This document shows, piece by piece, positions 8,052 through 16,949 of a stretch of 64,000 nucleotides of DNA. The stretch comes from Firmicutes bacterium UBA5286 (GTDB taxonomy: Bacteria; Bacillota; Proteinivoracia; UBA4975). The translations under genes were made by a program, and so were the position numbers. The notes under the pieces are model-generated. The model was not told the DNA's origin. It saw only the letters and a program-made list of their open reading frames with translations, and ran no database searches. The stretch covers positions 1 to 64,000 of the forward strand of contig DHSM01000016.1 of NCBI GenBank assembly GCA_002408465.1, given 5' to 3'. The stretch's first letter is position 1; every line of letters begins with the position of its first letter.

Positions 8052-8588
8052 GTGAGAAAACGAATTGTTGTAAGTATGTTGGTCATTGCCCTAGCGGCAG
8101 CATTGCTGGGGGGTGCGGCTTTAGCCTGGTTTACCGACAGAGAAGAAGTAAATGCTAATTTCACTGCTGGGACACTGGATCTTGCTGATTTGCAAGCATC
8201 TTTGGTAACTATCGAAAACATGGCGCCTGGCGATGTTACTGCTCCTGAGACCTTAACAATTGCTAACAGCGGCAGCCTCGAAATGTTCTATCGTATTTCA
8301 TTTGTAAAAGATGTTGCCTCAGGAACCCTTGGCGATGTTTTGCATGTCTATTTTGATGGGGTGGATCAGGGAACATTGGCAAGCCTTGAAGGTGAAGGTG
8401 CTTTTATCTTTGATTCGACGATGAGACTTGCTGCCGGAGTTTCAAAAGACTTATTAATTCATTTTCAACTGCCTGGAACTACTGGCAACGCATATCAGAA
8501 TCAGACTTATACCGGTAAATTAGTGGTACAAGCTGTCCAGGTAAAGAATAACGAGGCCGATGGCCTTCCCGTTACCTGGGATGAATAG
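8052..8588 (+). CDS. TasA/camelysin-like fibre protein
   Basis: A 178-residue secreted protein with a SipW-type signal peptide (RKR, hydrophobic helix 5-27, then ALAWFTDREEVNANFTAGTLDL, a pattern typical of TasA/CalY proteins). The mature part is strand-rich and includes TIENMAPGDVTAPETLTIANSG. TasA-type proteins form extracellular fibres in biofilm matrix and on spores. The start is GTG 8052 behind GGAGG. A dedicated signal peptidase follows, and the third gene repeats the NMAPGD motif. It is shorter than Bacillus TasA (about 261 residues) and nearer in size to CalY/camelysin. Confidence 0.85.
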   Translation: MRKRIVVSMLVIALAAALLGGAALAWFTDREEVNANFTAGTLDLADLQASLVTIENMAPGDVTAPETLTIANSGSLEMFYRISFVKDVASGTLGDVLHVYFDGVDQGTLASLEGEGAFIFDSTMRLAAGVSKDLLIHFQLPGTTGNAYQNQTYTGKLVVQAVQVKNNEADGLPVTWDE

Positions 8589-8610
8589 TAACGCCCAGGC
8601 GGAATGAGTT

Positions 8611-9222
8611 ATGACAAGGGAAAAGCGCAAGGCTCTTGTCCGCAGCCAGCGTCGCCAAATCCATAAATTAAAAATCCGCAGGGCAACTAAAGGTATTGGC
8701 AACTTCGTCTTTGTATGCCTGATGATTCTTGTGGGAACCTTGCTCTTCTTCCTGGTCCAGAGCAAGCTTACTGGCGGGCAGCCTAATTTTGCCGGGTACA
8801 GGTTGTATGCAGTCCTCAGCGGCAGCATGAATCCTGCCTTTGATACCGGCAGCCTGGTGGCAGTCAAGCCAGTGGATCCCGCTACATTGCAGGCAGGCGA
8901 CATCATCACCTTCGGCAGCTCTGGCGGCAAGATTGTTTCCCACAGAATTGTGGGAATTGAGGCGGAAGACGGCCTTAGCTTCGTGACCAAGGGCGATGCC
9001 AACAATGTGGCCGATTCGGGGACAGTTCCTGCCAGCCGGGTTATTGGGGTGGTTGGTTTGGCCATACCGTTCTTAGGGCGGTTGCTGGTGTTCAGCCAGT
9101 CTAAACAGGGACTGCTGACCCTGATTATCATTCCGGCGCTGGTTATCCTGGTCCTGGAGGGACGGGAACTTTGGTCCTATGCCGTCCAGATGGACAAGGA
9201 GAGGGCCGCAAAGGTTTTCTAG
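8611..9222 (+). CDS. Signal peptidase I, SipW-like (ER type)
   Basis: A membrane signal peptidase of 203 residues with a basic N-terminus, a membrane helix at about 30-50, the catalytic Ser72 in LSGSMNP and a His at 111 (SHRIVG) where bacterial P-type enzymes use Lys. That Ser-His pair defines the ER/SipW branch. A second membrane helix lies at about 165-185. SipW in Bacillus processes TasA and TapA, and here the gene sits between two SipW-type substrates, so it most likely processes both. Confidence 0.88.
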   Translation: MTREKRKALVRSQRRQIHKLKIRRATKGIGNFVFVCLMILVGTLLFFLVQSKLTGGQPNFAGYRLYAVLSGSMNPAFDTGSLVAVKPVDPATLQAGDIITFGSSGGKIVSHRIVGIEAEDGLSFVTKGDANNVADSGTVPASRVIGVVGLAIPFLGRLLVFSQSKQGLLTLIIIPALVILVLEGRELWSYAVQMDKERAAKVF

Positions 9223-9237
9223 AGATTAATTTTATAT

Positions 9238-9957
9238 TTGGGGGTGCCCGATATCCCTAGGAGGGTAACAGGATTCCTGTTAATGCTGTTCGCCTTCCTG
9301 TTAATATCGGTGAGCTTATTGCCATGGGCCCCTGTTACTTACGCATCTGGCTTTAAGGTTTTGGCTGACAGCTCGGGAATTCGAATAATCAGCGATGAGC
9401 CTGTCTTTAGTTTCGACAATATGGCTCCCGGGGATTCAGCCCCTATCGACCTGGAAGTAGTAAATGAAAGCAATGAATCTTATAGCCTGGCCATAAGCGC
9501 TGATGTTGAGGAAGGCGACAGGCCGCTGTATGATAAACTGACTGTTATTGTCAGGGGGGAAGAGGACAAATATTCCGGTCCCCTCTGCGGCCTGCAGAAA
9601 ATAAACTTAGGTTCTTTTCCAGCGGAATCAACACGCTCTTTGCACATGACACTGACTTTGCCGGTAGATGCCGGCAATGAATTGCAGGAGTTGGCAGTGA
9701 GGCTGAAGTTTCACCTCTACCAGGTCCAGGGTGAGCCTCCTGGCTCAGGCGGAGAAGCTCCCCCAAATCCCGTTGTCCCTTCTTATCCGGGGCAGCCGGA
9801 AGAGCCACCGGCAGATGAAGATAATCCTGGAAGCTATGCCGACCCTGAATTGCCGGTTACAGGCACACAGCTTGACTTGCTATTGCCTTTGGGCTTAATC
9901 TTGTTTCTGATTGGCCTGTTGATTCTGGGTTCTGCAAAAAAAGAACAAAAGAAATAA
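9238..9957 (+). CDS. LPVTG cell-wall-anchored protein with TasA-like motif
   Basis: A surface protein of up to 239 residues: N-terminal signal helix (about 11-35), a strand-rich domain with FDNMAPGDSAPIDLEVVNES that echoes the TasA-like gene, a Pro-rich spacer (about 160-205), and a sortase sorting signal LPVTG, hydrophobic helix and KKEQKK tail. Sortase would link it to peptidoglycan, so it may anchor the TasA-like fibres as TapA does in Bacillus (inference). The start is uncertain: TTG 9238 has no ribosome site, while AGGAGGG at about 9260 would favour CTG 9277 or ATG 9283. No sortase gene lies in the window. Confidence 0.78.
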   Translation: MGVPDIPRRVTGFLLMLFAFLLISVSLLPWAPVTYASGFKVLADSSGIRIISDEPVFSFDNMAPGDSAPIDLEVVNESNESYSLAISADVEEGDRPLYDKLTVIVRGEEDKYSGPLCGLQKINLGSFPAESTRSLHMTLTLPVDAGNELQELAVRLKFHLYQVQGEPPGSGGEAPPNPVVPSYPGQPEEPPADEDNPGSYADPELPVTGTQLDLLLPLGLILFLIGLLILGSAKKEQKK

Positions 9958-9962
9958 TTTGC

Positions 9963-9985
9963 CGCCCCCTCGGGGGCGTTTTATT
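9963..9985 (+). terminator. Terminator of the tasA-like operon
   Basis: CGCCCC pairs with GGGGCG across a CTCG loop and is followed by TTTTATTTT. Confidence 0.75.
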
Positions 9986-10024
9986 TTGCCGGACTTGCAT
10001 TCCTCAGGTAGTATGGGGTAAAAT

Positions 10025-10262
10025 ATGGGCAAGTCAATAATATATTCTGTGAAGGGGAAGAGTAGCAATTATTGCCTGTGCAGAGAGCTGGTGGCAGGTG
10101 GAAGCCAGTCAGGCGTTTTTGTGAATTCCGCCCTGGAGAATTCCGGCGATGAGCCGGACCCTTGCGCCGGGTTAGGGCGCAAAAGTGAACCGATTGCTTT
10201 TTCGGTTAATGTGGGTGGCACCGCGGGTACACAGCCCGTCCCTTTTCAGGGACGGGTTTTTT
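10025..10262 (+). ncRNA. Serine-specific T-box leader of serS
   Basis: The region carries the T-box itself (GGGTGGCACCGCGGGT near 10213-10228), the conserved apical stem I pieces AGAGAGCTGG and GGAAGCCAG, and a terminator hairpin (CCCGTCCC/GGGACGGG plus TTTTTTT, about 10235-10262). A UCC serine codon at 10127-10129 lies at the expected specifier position (GTGAATTCCGCCCTGGAG). Uncharged tRNA-Ser would stabilise the antiterminator and allow serS transcription. A probable promoter (TTGCAT at 9995, TAAAAT at 10019, 18-base spacing) precedes it. Confidence 0.93.
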
Positions 10263-10283
10263 TGAATATATGGAGGTGTAATT

Positions 10284-11558
10284 ATGCTGGATATAAAGTT
10301 TATCGTGCAGAATCCTGATGTGGTCAAGAAGGCTGCTCGGGACAAAAACATGAGTATGGATGTGGACAGTTTGCTGGCGGTCTACGAGGATGTCAAGTCT
10401 TTGACCTCTCAGGCCGATTCCTTGCGGGGAGAGCGCAACAGCCTTTCCCGGGAAATCCCAAAGCTTAAGGGCGAGGCCCAGCAACAGGGCATAATCCGGG
10501 TACGGGATTTAAAGGACGAGATTAGTGAAATCGAGGGCCGGCTGGCAGTTGTAAAGGAAGAGTTTGATGAGCTGATGCTGTTGGTGCCCAGCATCCCACT
10601 GCCTGAGGTGCCCATTGGCAAGGATGAAGCAGATAATGTCGAGCTGCGCCGGGTGGGGGAAGTTCCCCAGTTTGCCTTTGCCTTTAAGGACCATCTGGAA
10701 TTGGCCGAGGCCCTGGATATTGTAGATATTCCCCGGGCAGTAGAAATCGCCGGCAGCCGTTCCTTTATGCTTAAAAATGCCGGGGCCCTTTTGGAGATGG
10801 CTGTAACCAGATTTGTCATTGACCGCCTTATGGCCAAGGGCTTTAATTTGCTGACGGTGCCGGTGCTGGTCCGGGAGCGGGCCATGATGGGAACAGGCTA
10901 CTTCCCTCTGGGCCGGGATCAGGCCTATGCGGTCCCTGAGGATGAACTGTACCTGGTGGGAACATCGGAAGTGCCCATGGTCTCCTACCATATGGATGAA
11001 ATCCTTTCGTACCGAGACCTGCCCTTGCGCTATACTGCCCTCTCCACCTGCTTCCGCCGGGAGGCAGGAACCTATGGCAAGGATACCAGGGGGTTCTATC
11101 GGGTTCATCAATTCCAGAAGGTGGAACAGGTAGTATTTTGCCCTGCTGATGATGGAATTGCCGAGAAACTGCATCTCGAGCTTCTGCAGAATGTGGAAGA
11201 AATTCTTCAGGACCTGGAGCTCCCCTACCGGGTGGCCCTGGCCTGCACCGGGGAAATTGGGGCGGGACAGGTGCGCAAGCATGAGGTGGAAACCTGGATG
11301 CCCAGTCGCAACGCGTATAGTGAAACCCATTCCTGCTCCACTTTAAACGACTACCAGAGCAGGCGGCTGAATATTAAGTATCGGGACAGCGACGGCAAGT
11401 CCAAGTTTTGCTATACCCTGAACAATACCGGCATCGCTTCGCCGCGAATTCTCATCCCCCTGCTGGAGAACCACCAGAACGAAGACGGCAGCGTCAATAT
11501 CCCCAAGGTCCTCTGGCCGTACATGAACGGGCTGAAAAAACTGGCGCCCAAAGAATAA
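10284..11558 (+). CDS. serS: Seryl-tRNA synthetase
   Basis: Class II aminoacyl-tRNA synthetase of 424 residues, the normal family length. It has the N-terminal coiled-coil arm that grips tRNA-Ser (about residues 30-100), motif 2 (TCFRREAG) and motif 3 (NNTGIASPRILIPLLENHQ), plus the TSEVPM serine-binding segment. It ligates serine to tRNA-Ser in the cytoplasm. The ATG at 10284 follows GGAGGTG. Control by a serine T-box directly upstream fits the product. Confidence 0.97.
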   Translation: MLDIKFIVQNPDVVKKAARDKNMSMDVDSLLAVYEDVKSLTSQADSLRGERNSLSREIPKLKGEAQQQGIIRVRDLKDEISEIEGRLAVVKEEFDELMLLVPSIPLPEVPIGKDEADNVELRRVGEVPQFAFAFKDHLELAEALDIVDIPRAVEIAGSRSFMLKNAGALLEMAVTRFVIDRLMAKGFNLLTVPVLVRERAMMGTGYFPLGRDQAYAVPEDELYLVGTSEVPMVSYHMDEILSYRDLPLRYTALSTCFRREAGTYGKDTRGFYRVHQFQKVEQVVFCPADDGIAEKLHLELLQNVEEILQDLELPYRVALACTGEIGAGQVRKHEVETWMPSRNAYSETHSCSTLNDYQSRRLNIKYRDSDGKSKFCYTLNNTGIASPRILIPLLENHQNEDGSVNIPKVLWPYMNGLKKLAPKE

Positions 11559-11583
11559 TTGTTTTACTATTTCCGAAGCTGAG

Positions 11584-11615
11584 GGAGCTGTCTTTAACGA
11601 CAGCTCCTTTTTTTC
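11584..11615 (+). terminator. Terminator of serS
   Basis: A perfect 9-bp hairpin (GGAGCTGTC, loop TTTAAC, GACAGCTCC) followed by seven T residues. Confidence 0.9.
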
Positions 11616-11621
11616 TGTGTA

Positions 11622-12474
11622 GTTACTAATAATGCTTGCATATGGATTGCGCAAGATGAGTTCAGTATACTCGATAAATTAAAAAACATTGTCTGTTATC
11701 TTCAGCAATTAGGGTTCCTGGATCAGGTCCCCAAACCGATGCTTGTAATCCAGCTCAGGAAGCTGTTGAATGTCAGCAGCTTAAGGCTTATTCCTAAAGT
11801 ATCACAGGCAGGTGCATATCGCTTAGTGACGGGAACCAGTGTGGATCCTTATGTTTTGTTTACCTGGCTGAGAATGTGCGATTTATTGACGGATCAGCAT
11901 CAAATTAGTTGTCCCTTAGATATAGATCGTTTACAGGACAAAATTCCCTTGATAAAAGAGCTAATGTTTGAAGATGCCGCCAGGGTAGTTCGGACTGAAA
12001 GGTTATTTCGCTGAATGCGGAATAAAATTCGTGATTGTCAGGCATTTTCCAGGTGCACCAGTCCAGGGGGTGATCATAAGAAATAATGATGGCAGTTTAA
12101 GTTTAATCATGACTTTTAGGAGGAAGTTAGCAGATATTTTTTGGTTCACGCTCTTTCATGAGGTCGGGCACATTATTAACGGAGATATTGAAGATAGGTT
12201 AATTGACTATGAACTTTCTAAGAATGAAGCAGAAAATCAAGCAGATAGGTATGCGGCCAATACTTTAATTGACTCTGAGGCGTATTCACTATTTATGAAA
12301 AGCGGAGATTATTCTTTAGATAGTATCCAGAGGTTTTGTGATGAACAGAATATCCCTTCTTATATTTTGATCGGGAGATTGCATAAAGAGAAATACCTTA
12401 AGTACCACCAGTATTCTGATAATAAAGTTAGGTATGAATTTGAAGATACTAATTTAATGACGGGAGTACACTAA
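11622..12474 (+). pseudogene. Decayed HigA/ImmA-type antitoxin-metallopeptidase gene (5'-truncated, frameshifted)
   Basis: Two overlapping reading frames together encode the middle and end of a HigA-like antitoxin fused to an ImmA/IrrE Zn-peptidase domain. The first (to 12014) reads like the linker domain (LLNVSSLRLIP, then YVLFTWLRMCDL, matching the usual AWLRxGE region). The second, open from 11989, continues with GYFAECGIKFVIV and the peptidase domain with FHEVGHIINGD. The frame changes near 11989. The N-terminal HTH domain is missing because the serS terminator lies immediately upstream. No toxin gene remains. The break could be a sequencing error, but the lost HTH domain could not. Confidence 0.75.
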
Positions 12475-12494
12475 GCTGCTGAGATATTAATTAA

Positions 12495-12528
12495 GGGTGT
12501 TGTCCTTTTGCGGGCAGCGCCCTTTTTT
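12495..12528 (+). terminator. Terminator after the antitoxin remnant
   Basis: GGGTGTTGTCC pairs with GGGCAGCGCCC (two G-T pairs, one mismatch) and is followed by six T residues. Confidence 0.75.
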
Positions 12529-12853
12529 GGCTTTTAAATTCCCAGGTAAATTATTGACCGATAATGCTAAAGGAAAAAGTTGTGAGAAGGGAAAATCTAT
12601 GGACAACAAAAACCATTTGCATACATTCATAATATATGAATGTCCCAGGGGGCAATGAAGAGTCCAGGGAACATTTAACAGATGTGTTTTGATTCCTCGC
12701 TTTAATCAGGAATGTCAGGCACATTTTTTTAGCATTTATTGTAAATGCCCGGAATATATACAAAGGGACAGTCTTGTAATATTTGCAGCGGGAGGGATGC
12801 CTGAAGCAAAAAGATTTTAGGCGCAGAAAAAACATTAGAAAGGTGGTTAAAGA
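12529..12853. other. Intergenic region before the secreted protease
   Basis: No gene or known RNA motif was recognised. The region is AT-rich and presumably contains the protease promoter; ATTCATAATATATGAAT at about 12625-12641 is a short palindrome. Confidence 0.4.
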
Positions 12854-15241
12854 GTGGTAAGACAAGGGTATTTCAAATCTCTGGCGGTATTTGTCGTGCT
12901 GGCCCTGGTGTTTTCTGTGGCCGGCATTGGAGCCGCGGCCAGGCCGGCTGAGCCCTTTCAGTTTGCTGAACTCTATGGCAAGTATGACTTCACTTCTGAG
13001 GAGATCGTCACAATCATTGTTGAGCTGGATGCAGTGTCAATGATTGAGGCGAAACATACCGGCGTCAGTCAGAGTTTGGGCAAACTCAAGGCCGAAAGGG
13101 ACAGAATTATTGCGGCTCTAAGTTCCATTACCGATGTGCAGGTGAACAGGGATTATTCCCATGTCTTCTCAGGAATGTCTTTGAATCTCCGGGAAGACAT
13201 GATTCCTGCGCTGCTGGCCATCCCGGGAGTAAGAGCTGTGTATCCGAATGTTGAATACACAGTGACCACGGGGGAAATGAGTTTCACCGAAGTGCCGGAA
13301 ATGATCTACACAGCTCCGTATATTGGGGCTGAGCGGGCATGGAATGAACTGGGCTTTACCGGTCAGGGCATTACCGTCGCCGTCATTGACACCGGCTGCG
13401 ATTACACCCACCCCGATTTAGTCCACGCCTTTGGAGATTATAAGGGCTGGGATTTCGTGGATAATGATGACGATCCCCAGGAAACTCCGCCGGGCATTAT
13501 TCCGGAAGGGGAAACCGCCCATGGCACCCATGTATCCGGGACCATTGCCGCCAATGGACTGATTAAAGGGATTGCCCCTGAGGCCAAGCTGTTGGCTTAC
13601 CGTGTCCTGGGTCCCGGAGGCTCAGGCTATACGACTGATGTGGTTGCAGGAATTGAGCGGGCTGTATTAGACGGGGCCGATGTCATGAATCTGTCTCTGG
13701 GAAATACCATCAATGACCCCGACTGGGCCACCAGCATTGCTTTGGATTGGGCAATGGCAGAAGGTGTGGTGGCAGCCACCTCTAACGGCAATTCCGGCCC
13801 CGATAACTGGACTGTGGGCTCCCCGGGCACTTCCCGGCAGGCGATATCTGTAGGTGCCACAGTCCTGCCCAAGGACTTCTTCGCTCCTGGTATCTTTACC
13901 TCTGAGGGAGTTGTCTACAGCAGTTTTGAAATAATGGGCTATACCGACCCAGCAGATGTAATGGCTTTAGACGGCAATGAGTATGAATTTGTCTATGCTG
14001 GCCTGGGAGGGGTCGATGATGTTGCCGGCCTGGATTTGACGGGCAAAGTCGCCTTGATCCAGCGGGGAACCTATACTTTCCTGGACAAGGCAGCCAATGC
14101 CGCCGCTGCAGGCGCTGTTGCCGCAATAATCTTCAACAATGCCGCCGGTGAAATCGGTTCCACCGTTGGCGGCATGGTCATCCCCACCTTTAAAATGTCT
14201 GGATTGGATGGGGTGGCCATGTATCAGGAAATGATTGTCGGCAACAACAAGGTCACCTTTACCATGGATTATCTGGGCTGTATGGAGAGCGTAGCTGATT
14301 TCTCTTCCAGAGGCCCTGTGGTGGCCACCTGGATGATCAAGCCTGACGTCTGCGCCCCCGGGGTGGACATCATCAGCACTGTGCCCACCCACAACCCTGC
14401 GGCTCCCCACGGCTATGCAATTTACCAGGGGACCAGCATGTCTTCTCCCCATGTGGCCGGAGCCGCCGCCCTCTTGGCAGAGGCTCATCCCGACTGGAGC
14501 GTAGACGATATCAAGGCCGCCCTGATGAATACGGCGGTAGGGTTGACAGATCCTTATACAGGCGCTCCCTACCCCCACAACACCCAGGGCGCCGGCAGCA
14601 TCAGGGTTGACAAGGCCATTGAGACCAAGACTTTGGTGGCTCCGGGCAGCTATTCCTTTGGCGTGTTTGATAAGGCCAAGGGCAAGCAAGCAGAAAGGCA
14701 GAGCTTTGCAATCAAGAACCTCTCCGACCAGCGGGTGCAATTTTCCCTTGATGTTCAGTTCCCCGATGGCATCAAGGTAAACGCCAGCAAAAATCTCAAT
14801 GTTGGCCCCGGAAAAACCCAACAGGTGGACCTGCTGGTGCAAGTAGACGCCTCGGCGCTGGCGCCTGGCTATTACGAGGGAGTAATTATGCTCAGTGCCG
14901 GGGAAGAGGAAATACGGGTGCCGGCAATCCTTTTCGTCGGCGACCCCGATTATCCCCTGCTGGGCGGCGCAGGCCTGGCGGATTTTGGAGATCAGTACCT
15001 GATTGAGCTTTACTTGCCCGGAGGGGCCGATGCGGTATTCCTGGATTTGTATACTCTGGATGTACAGCCGGTAGCGGAATTAATTGAAGACTATAATGTT
15101 CCTGCCGGGTATGCGGAGTACTACTGGGATAAGACTGCCTCTGGCCAAGAATTGCCCCCTGGAACCTATTACATGGTCGCCTTTATTTATAAAGGCGACA
15201 GGGCAGAGGGCTGGATATTGGATGAAGTAGTGGTTCCGTAA
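12854..15241 (+). CDS. Secreted subtilisin-family (S8) serine protease, Vpr-like
   Basis: A 795-residue secreted protease. Order of parts: signal peptide (hydrophobic helix about 8-28), an inhibitor I9-type propeptide (about 50-135), and a subtilisin domain with Asp179 (AVIDTG), His223 (AHGTHVSG) and Ser528 (GTSMSSPHVAG). A protease-associated domain is inserted at about 365-465, as in Vpr and lactocepins. A C-terminal strand-rich domain follows (about 610-795), ending in a FlgD-like YYWDKTASGQELPPGTYY segment. The start is GTG 12854. It probably degrades external protein for nutrition and is transcribed alone. Confidence 0.93.
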   Translation: MVRQGYFKSLAVFVVLALVFSVAGIGAAARPAEPFQFAELYGKYDFTSEEIVTIIVELDAVSMIEAKHTGVSQSLGKLKAERDRIIAALSSITDVQVNRDYSHVFSGMSLNLREDMIPALLAIPGVRAVYPNVEYTVTTGEMSFTEVPEMIYTAPYIGAERAWNELGFTGQGITVAVIDTGCDYTHPDLVHAFGDYKGWDFVDNDDDPQETPPGIIPEGETAHGTHVSGTIAANGLIKGIAPEAKLLAYRVLGPGGSGYTTDVVAGIERAVLDGADVMNLSLGNTINDPDWATSIALDWAMAEGVVAATSNGNSGPDNWTVGSPGTSRQAISVGATVLPKDFFAPGIFTSEGVVYSSFEIMGYTDPADVMALDGNEYEFVYAGLGGVDDVAGLDLTGKVALIQRGTYTFLDKAANAAAAGAVAAIIFNNAAGEIGSTVGGMVIPTFKMSGLDGVAMYQEMIVGNNKVTFTMDYLGCMESVADFSSRGPVVATWMIKPDVCAPGVDIISTVPTHNPAAPHGYAIYQGTSMSSPHVAGAAALLAEAHPDWSVDDIKAALMNTAVGLTDPYTGAPYPHNTQGAGSIRVDKAIETKTLVAPGSYSFGVFDKAKGKQAERQSFAIKNLSDQRVQFSLDVQFPDGIKVNASKNLNVGPGKTQQVDLLVQVDASALAPGYYEGVIMLSAGEEEIRVPAILFVGDPDYPLLGGAGLADFGDQYLIELYLPGGADAVFLDLYTLDVQPVAELIEDYNVPAGYAEYYWDKTASGQELPPGTYYMVAFIYKGDRAEGWILDEVVVP

Positions 15242-15266
15242 AATAGAGAACAGGAGCCAAAAAAAG

Positions 15267-15306
15267 CCGTCCCCCATGGCGCGTAGCCACGGGGGACGGT
15301 TTAATT
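15267..15306. terminator. Terminator between convergent protease and peptidase genes
   Basis: A 9-bp hairpin (CCGTCCCCC / GGGGGACGG) with TTTAATTTT on the plus side and an A-rich run on the other side, which reads as T on the minus strand. Confidence 0.85.
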
Positions 15307-15311
15307 TTGGT

Positions 15312-16355
15312 TTAGAATTCTGATTGCACATAAGCAAAAGACAGGTTGGCGGTGGCGATGATGCTGTCTTTGTGGGTGCGTTCGTAGGAATGAGAGGCAT
15401 CGACGCCGGGGCCGATGAGGCCGGCGACTATATCATGGCCTGCCCGCAGGGAAGCGGAGGCATCAGATCCGTAGAAGGGGTAAATGTCCACTTGGCAGGG
15501 AATATCGCTGTCCTTGCAGAGCTTGACAAGCCTTTCCTTCATGGACCAGCTGTAAGGGCCAGAGGAGTCCTTGGCGCAGATGGAGACGCTGAATTCGTCG
15601 GACTGCTGGCCTTCACCGGGGGCGCCCATGTCAATGCAGAGCATTTCTTTGACTCCGGCAGGGATGCCGGCGCTGGCGCCGTGGCCAACCTCTTCGAAGT
15701 TGCTGAAGAAGAAATGGGTGGTGCAGGGGAGCTGGATTTTTTGTTCTTGGATAGCCTTGAGGATGCCCAGGATTACTGCAACCCCGGCCTTATCGTCCAG
15801 ATGGCGGGATTTGATGAATCCTGATGAGGTGACCCGGGTGCGGGGATCAAAGGCGACGAAGTCTCCCACCTCAATGCCCAGCTTCCGTGTGTCGTCTTTG
15901 CAGCTGACCTTTTCGTCCAGCCGCACTTGCATGGTGTCAGCCTTGCGTTCGCTGGTGGCGGTGTCGGCGCCGTGGACGTGGGCTGATGCCTTGTTGAGCA
16001 GCAAAGTGCCGGTATATTCCTTACCGGAGGAAGTAATGACGGTGCAGTTTTCCCCTTCTACATTGGCCCAGCCCAGGCCGCCGATATTGGTCAGCTTGAG
16101 CATGCCGTTGGACTTGATTTCTTTGACCATGCCTCCCAGGGTATCCACATGGGCGCTGATGATGCGCTGGTTTTCAGTGTCTACTCCAGGGACGGCAGCG
16201 ACGATGGCGCCTTTGGCAGTAGTGGAATAACTGATGCCCAGCTCATCCAGCTGTTGGCTGAGGTAGCCGTTAGCCTGGTATGTATAGCCGCTGGGACTGG
16301 GGATGGCCAGCAGTTCTTCAAGAGTCTGAAGCATATAAGGCCAGTACTTTTCCAT
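15312..16355 (-). CDS. M42-family metalloaminopeptidase
   Basis: A 347-residue cytoplasmic peptidase of the M42 (tetrahedral aminopeptidase/deblocking) family. Di-metal ligands are visible in SAHVDTLG, SRHLDDKAGV, FEEVGHG (catalytic Glu and ligand Glu), CIDMGAP and the C-terminal HSYERTH. M42 enzymes trim peptides from the N-terminus in large tetrahedral assemblies. It faces the secreted protease convergently, so there is no operon, but the two could act in sequence in peptide use. The ATG follows GGAGGG. Confidence 0.92.
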   Translation of the reverse strand: MEKYWPYMLQTLEELLAIPSPSGYTYQANGYLSQQLDELGISYSTTAKGAIVAAVPGVDTENQRIISAHVDTLGGMVKEIKSNGMLKLTNIGGLGWANVEGENCTVITSSGKEYTGTLLLNKASAHVHGADTATSERKADTMQVRLDEKVSCKDDTRKLGIEVGDFVAFDPRTRVTSSGFIKSRHLDDKAGVAVILGILKAIQEQKIQLPCTTHFFFSNFEEVGHGASAGIPAGVKEMLCIDMGAPGEGQQSDEFSVSICAKDSSGPYSWSMKERLVKLCKDSDIPCQVDIYPFYGSDASASLRAGHDIVAGLIGPGVDASHSYERTHKDSIIATANLSFAYVQSEF

Positions 16356-16456
16356 AAGATTTCCCTCCCAAGTATTTCTCTTATTTGAGTATAACAGATT
16401 GCTCTGATCCTAACCAGACGGTTGACATATCCGGTAAGAATGATGTATAAATATAA

Positions 16457-16475
16457 GTAAATGATAATCATTTAC
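16457..16475. promoter_or_regulatory. Zur/Fur-type operator (perfect palindrome)
   Basis: GTAAATGAT-A-ATCATTTAC is a perfect 9-1-9 inverted repeat 17 bases before the start of the Fur-family gene, a typical place for autoregulation of the regulator and the transporter operon behind it. Confidence 0.8.
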
Positions 16476-16491
16476 AGGAAGGTGTAAGTAA

Positions 16492-16914
16492 ATGGATCTT
16501 GAGCATGACTTGGCAAAGCTTAACGCACTGGGGCACCGAATCACCCGCCAGCGCCGTCTGGTGCTAGAGGTTATCCTTGCTGACCCCTGTCTCCAAAGCG
16601 CTGAAGACATTTATGGCAAGTGCCGGGAGCTTGATGACAGCATCAGCTATCCCACAATCTATCGCACTTTGGATATGCTGGTGGAAGCAGAAATGGTCCG
16701 AAAACTGCATTTTGGCGGCAGCAAGAGCTGGTACGAGCCGTTGCAGAGGCAGGAGCACCATCATCATCTGGTGTGCCGGGAGTGCGGCGCCAAGGTGCCA
16801 ATTGCCGCCTGCCCCGGGAAGCTGATTGCTCAAGAGGCCAGCCGCAACCAGTTCAAAGTCCTGGACCATCAGTTTGAGATTGTGGGCATCTGTAAAGATT
16901 GCCAGAGGAATTAG
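16492..16914 (+). CDS. zur: Fur-family metalloregulator, most likely Zur
   Basis: A Fur-family repressor of 140 residues: winged-helix N-terminus (ITRQRRLVLEVIL, SYPTIYRTLDMLVEAEMV), His-rich hinge (EHHHHLVCRECG) and structural-zinc pair CxxC...CxxC (CRECG, CKDC). The C-terminal pattern AACPGKLI...FKVLDHQFEIVGIC resembles Zur more than Fur or PerR, and the next genes are a metal ECF importer and a ZIP transporter. It would repress them when zinc is plentiful, through the palindrome at 16457. Fur or Nur cannot be excluded from sequence alone. Confidence 0.8.
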   Translation: MDLEHDLAKLNALGHRITRQRRLVLEVILADPCLQSAEDIYGKCRELDDSISYPTIYRTLDMLVEAEMVRKLHFGGSKSWYEPLQRQEHHHHLVCRECGAKVPIAACPGKLIAQEASRNQFKVLDHQFEIVGICKDCQRN

Positions 16915-16949
16915 TTCTTCCTTGCATTTTATTTTCTGGGGTGAAGAAT

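Noticed and set aside
10025..10318. 97-codon open frame upstream of serS
   Set aside because: It lies wholly over the T-box leader and terminator, whose conserved RNA motifs explain the sequence.
12529..12853. Possible riboswitch before the secreted protease
   Set aside because: I compared it with c-di-GMP, SAM, glycine and T-box patterns from memory and found none of their conserved cores.
13967..14842. 291-codon minus-strand open frame within the protease gene
   Set aside because: The frame is antisense to the catalytic domain, with no start signal or recognisable protein.
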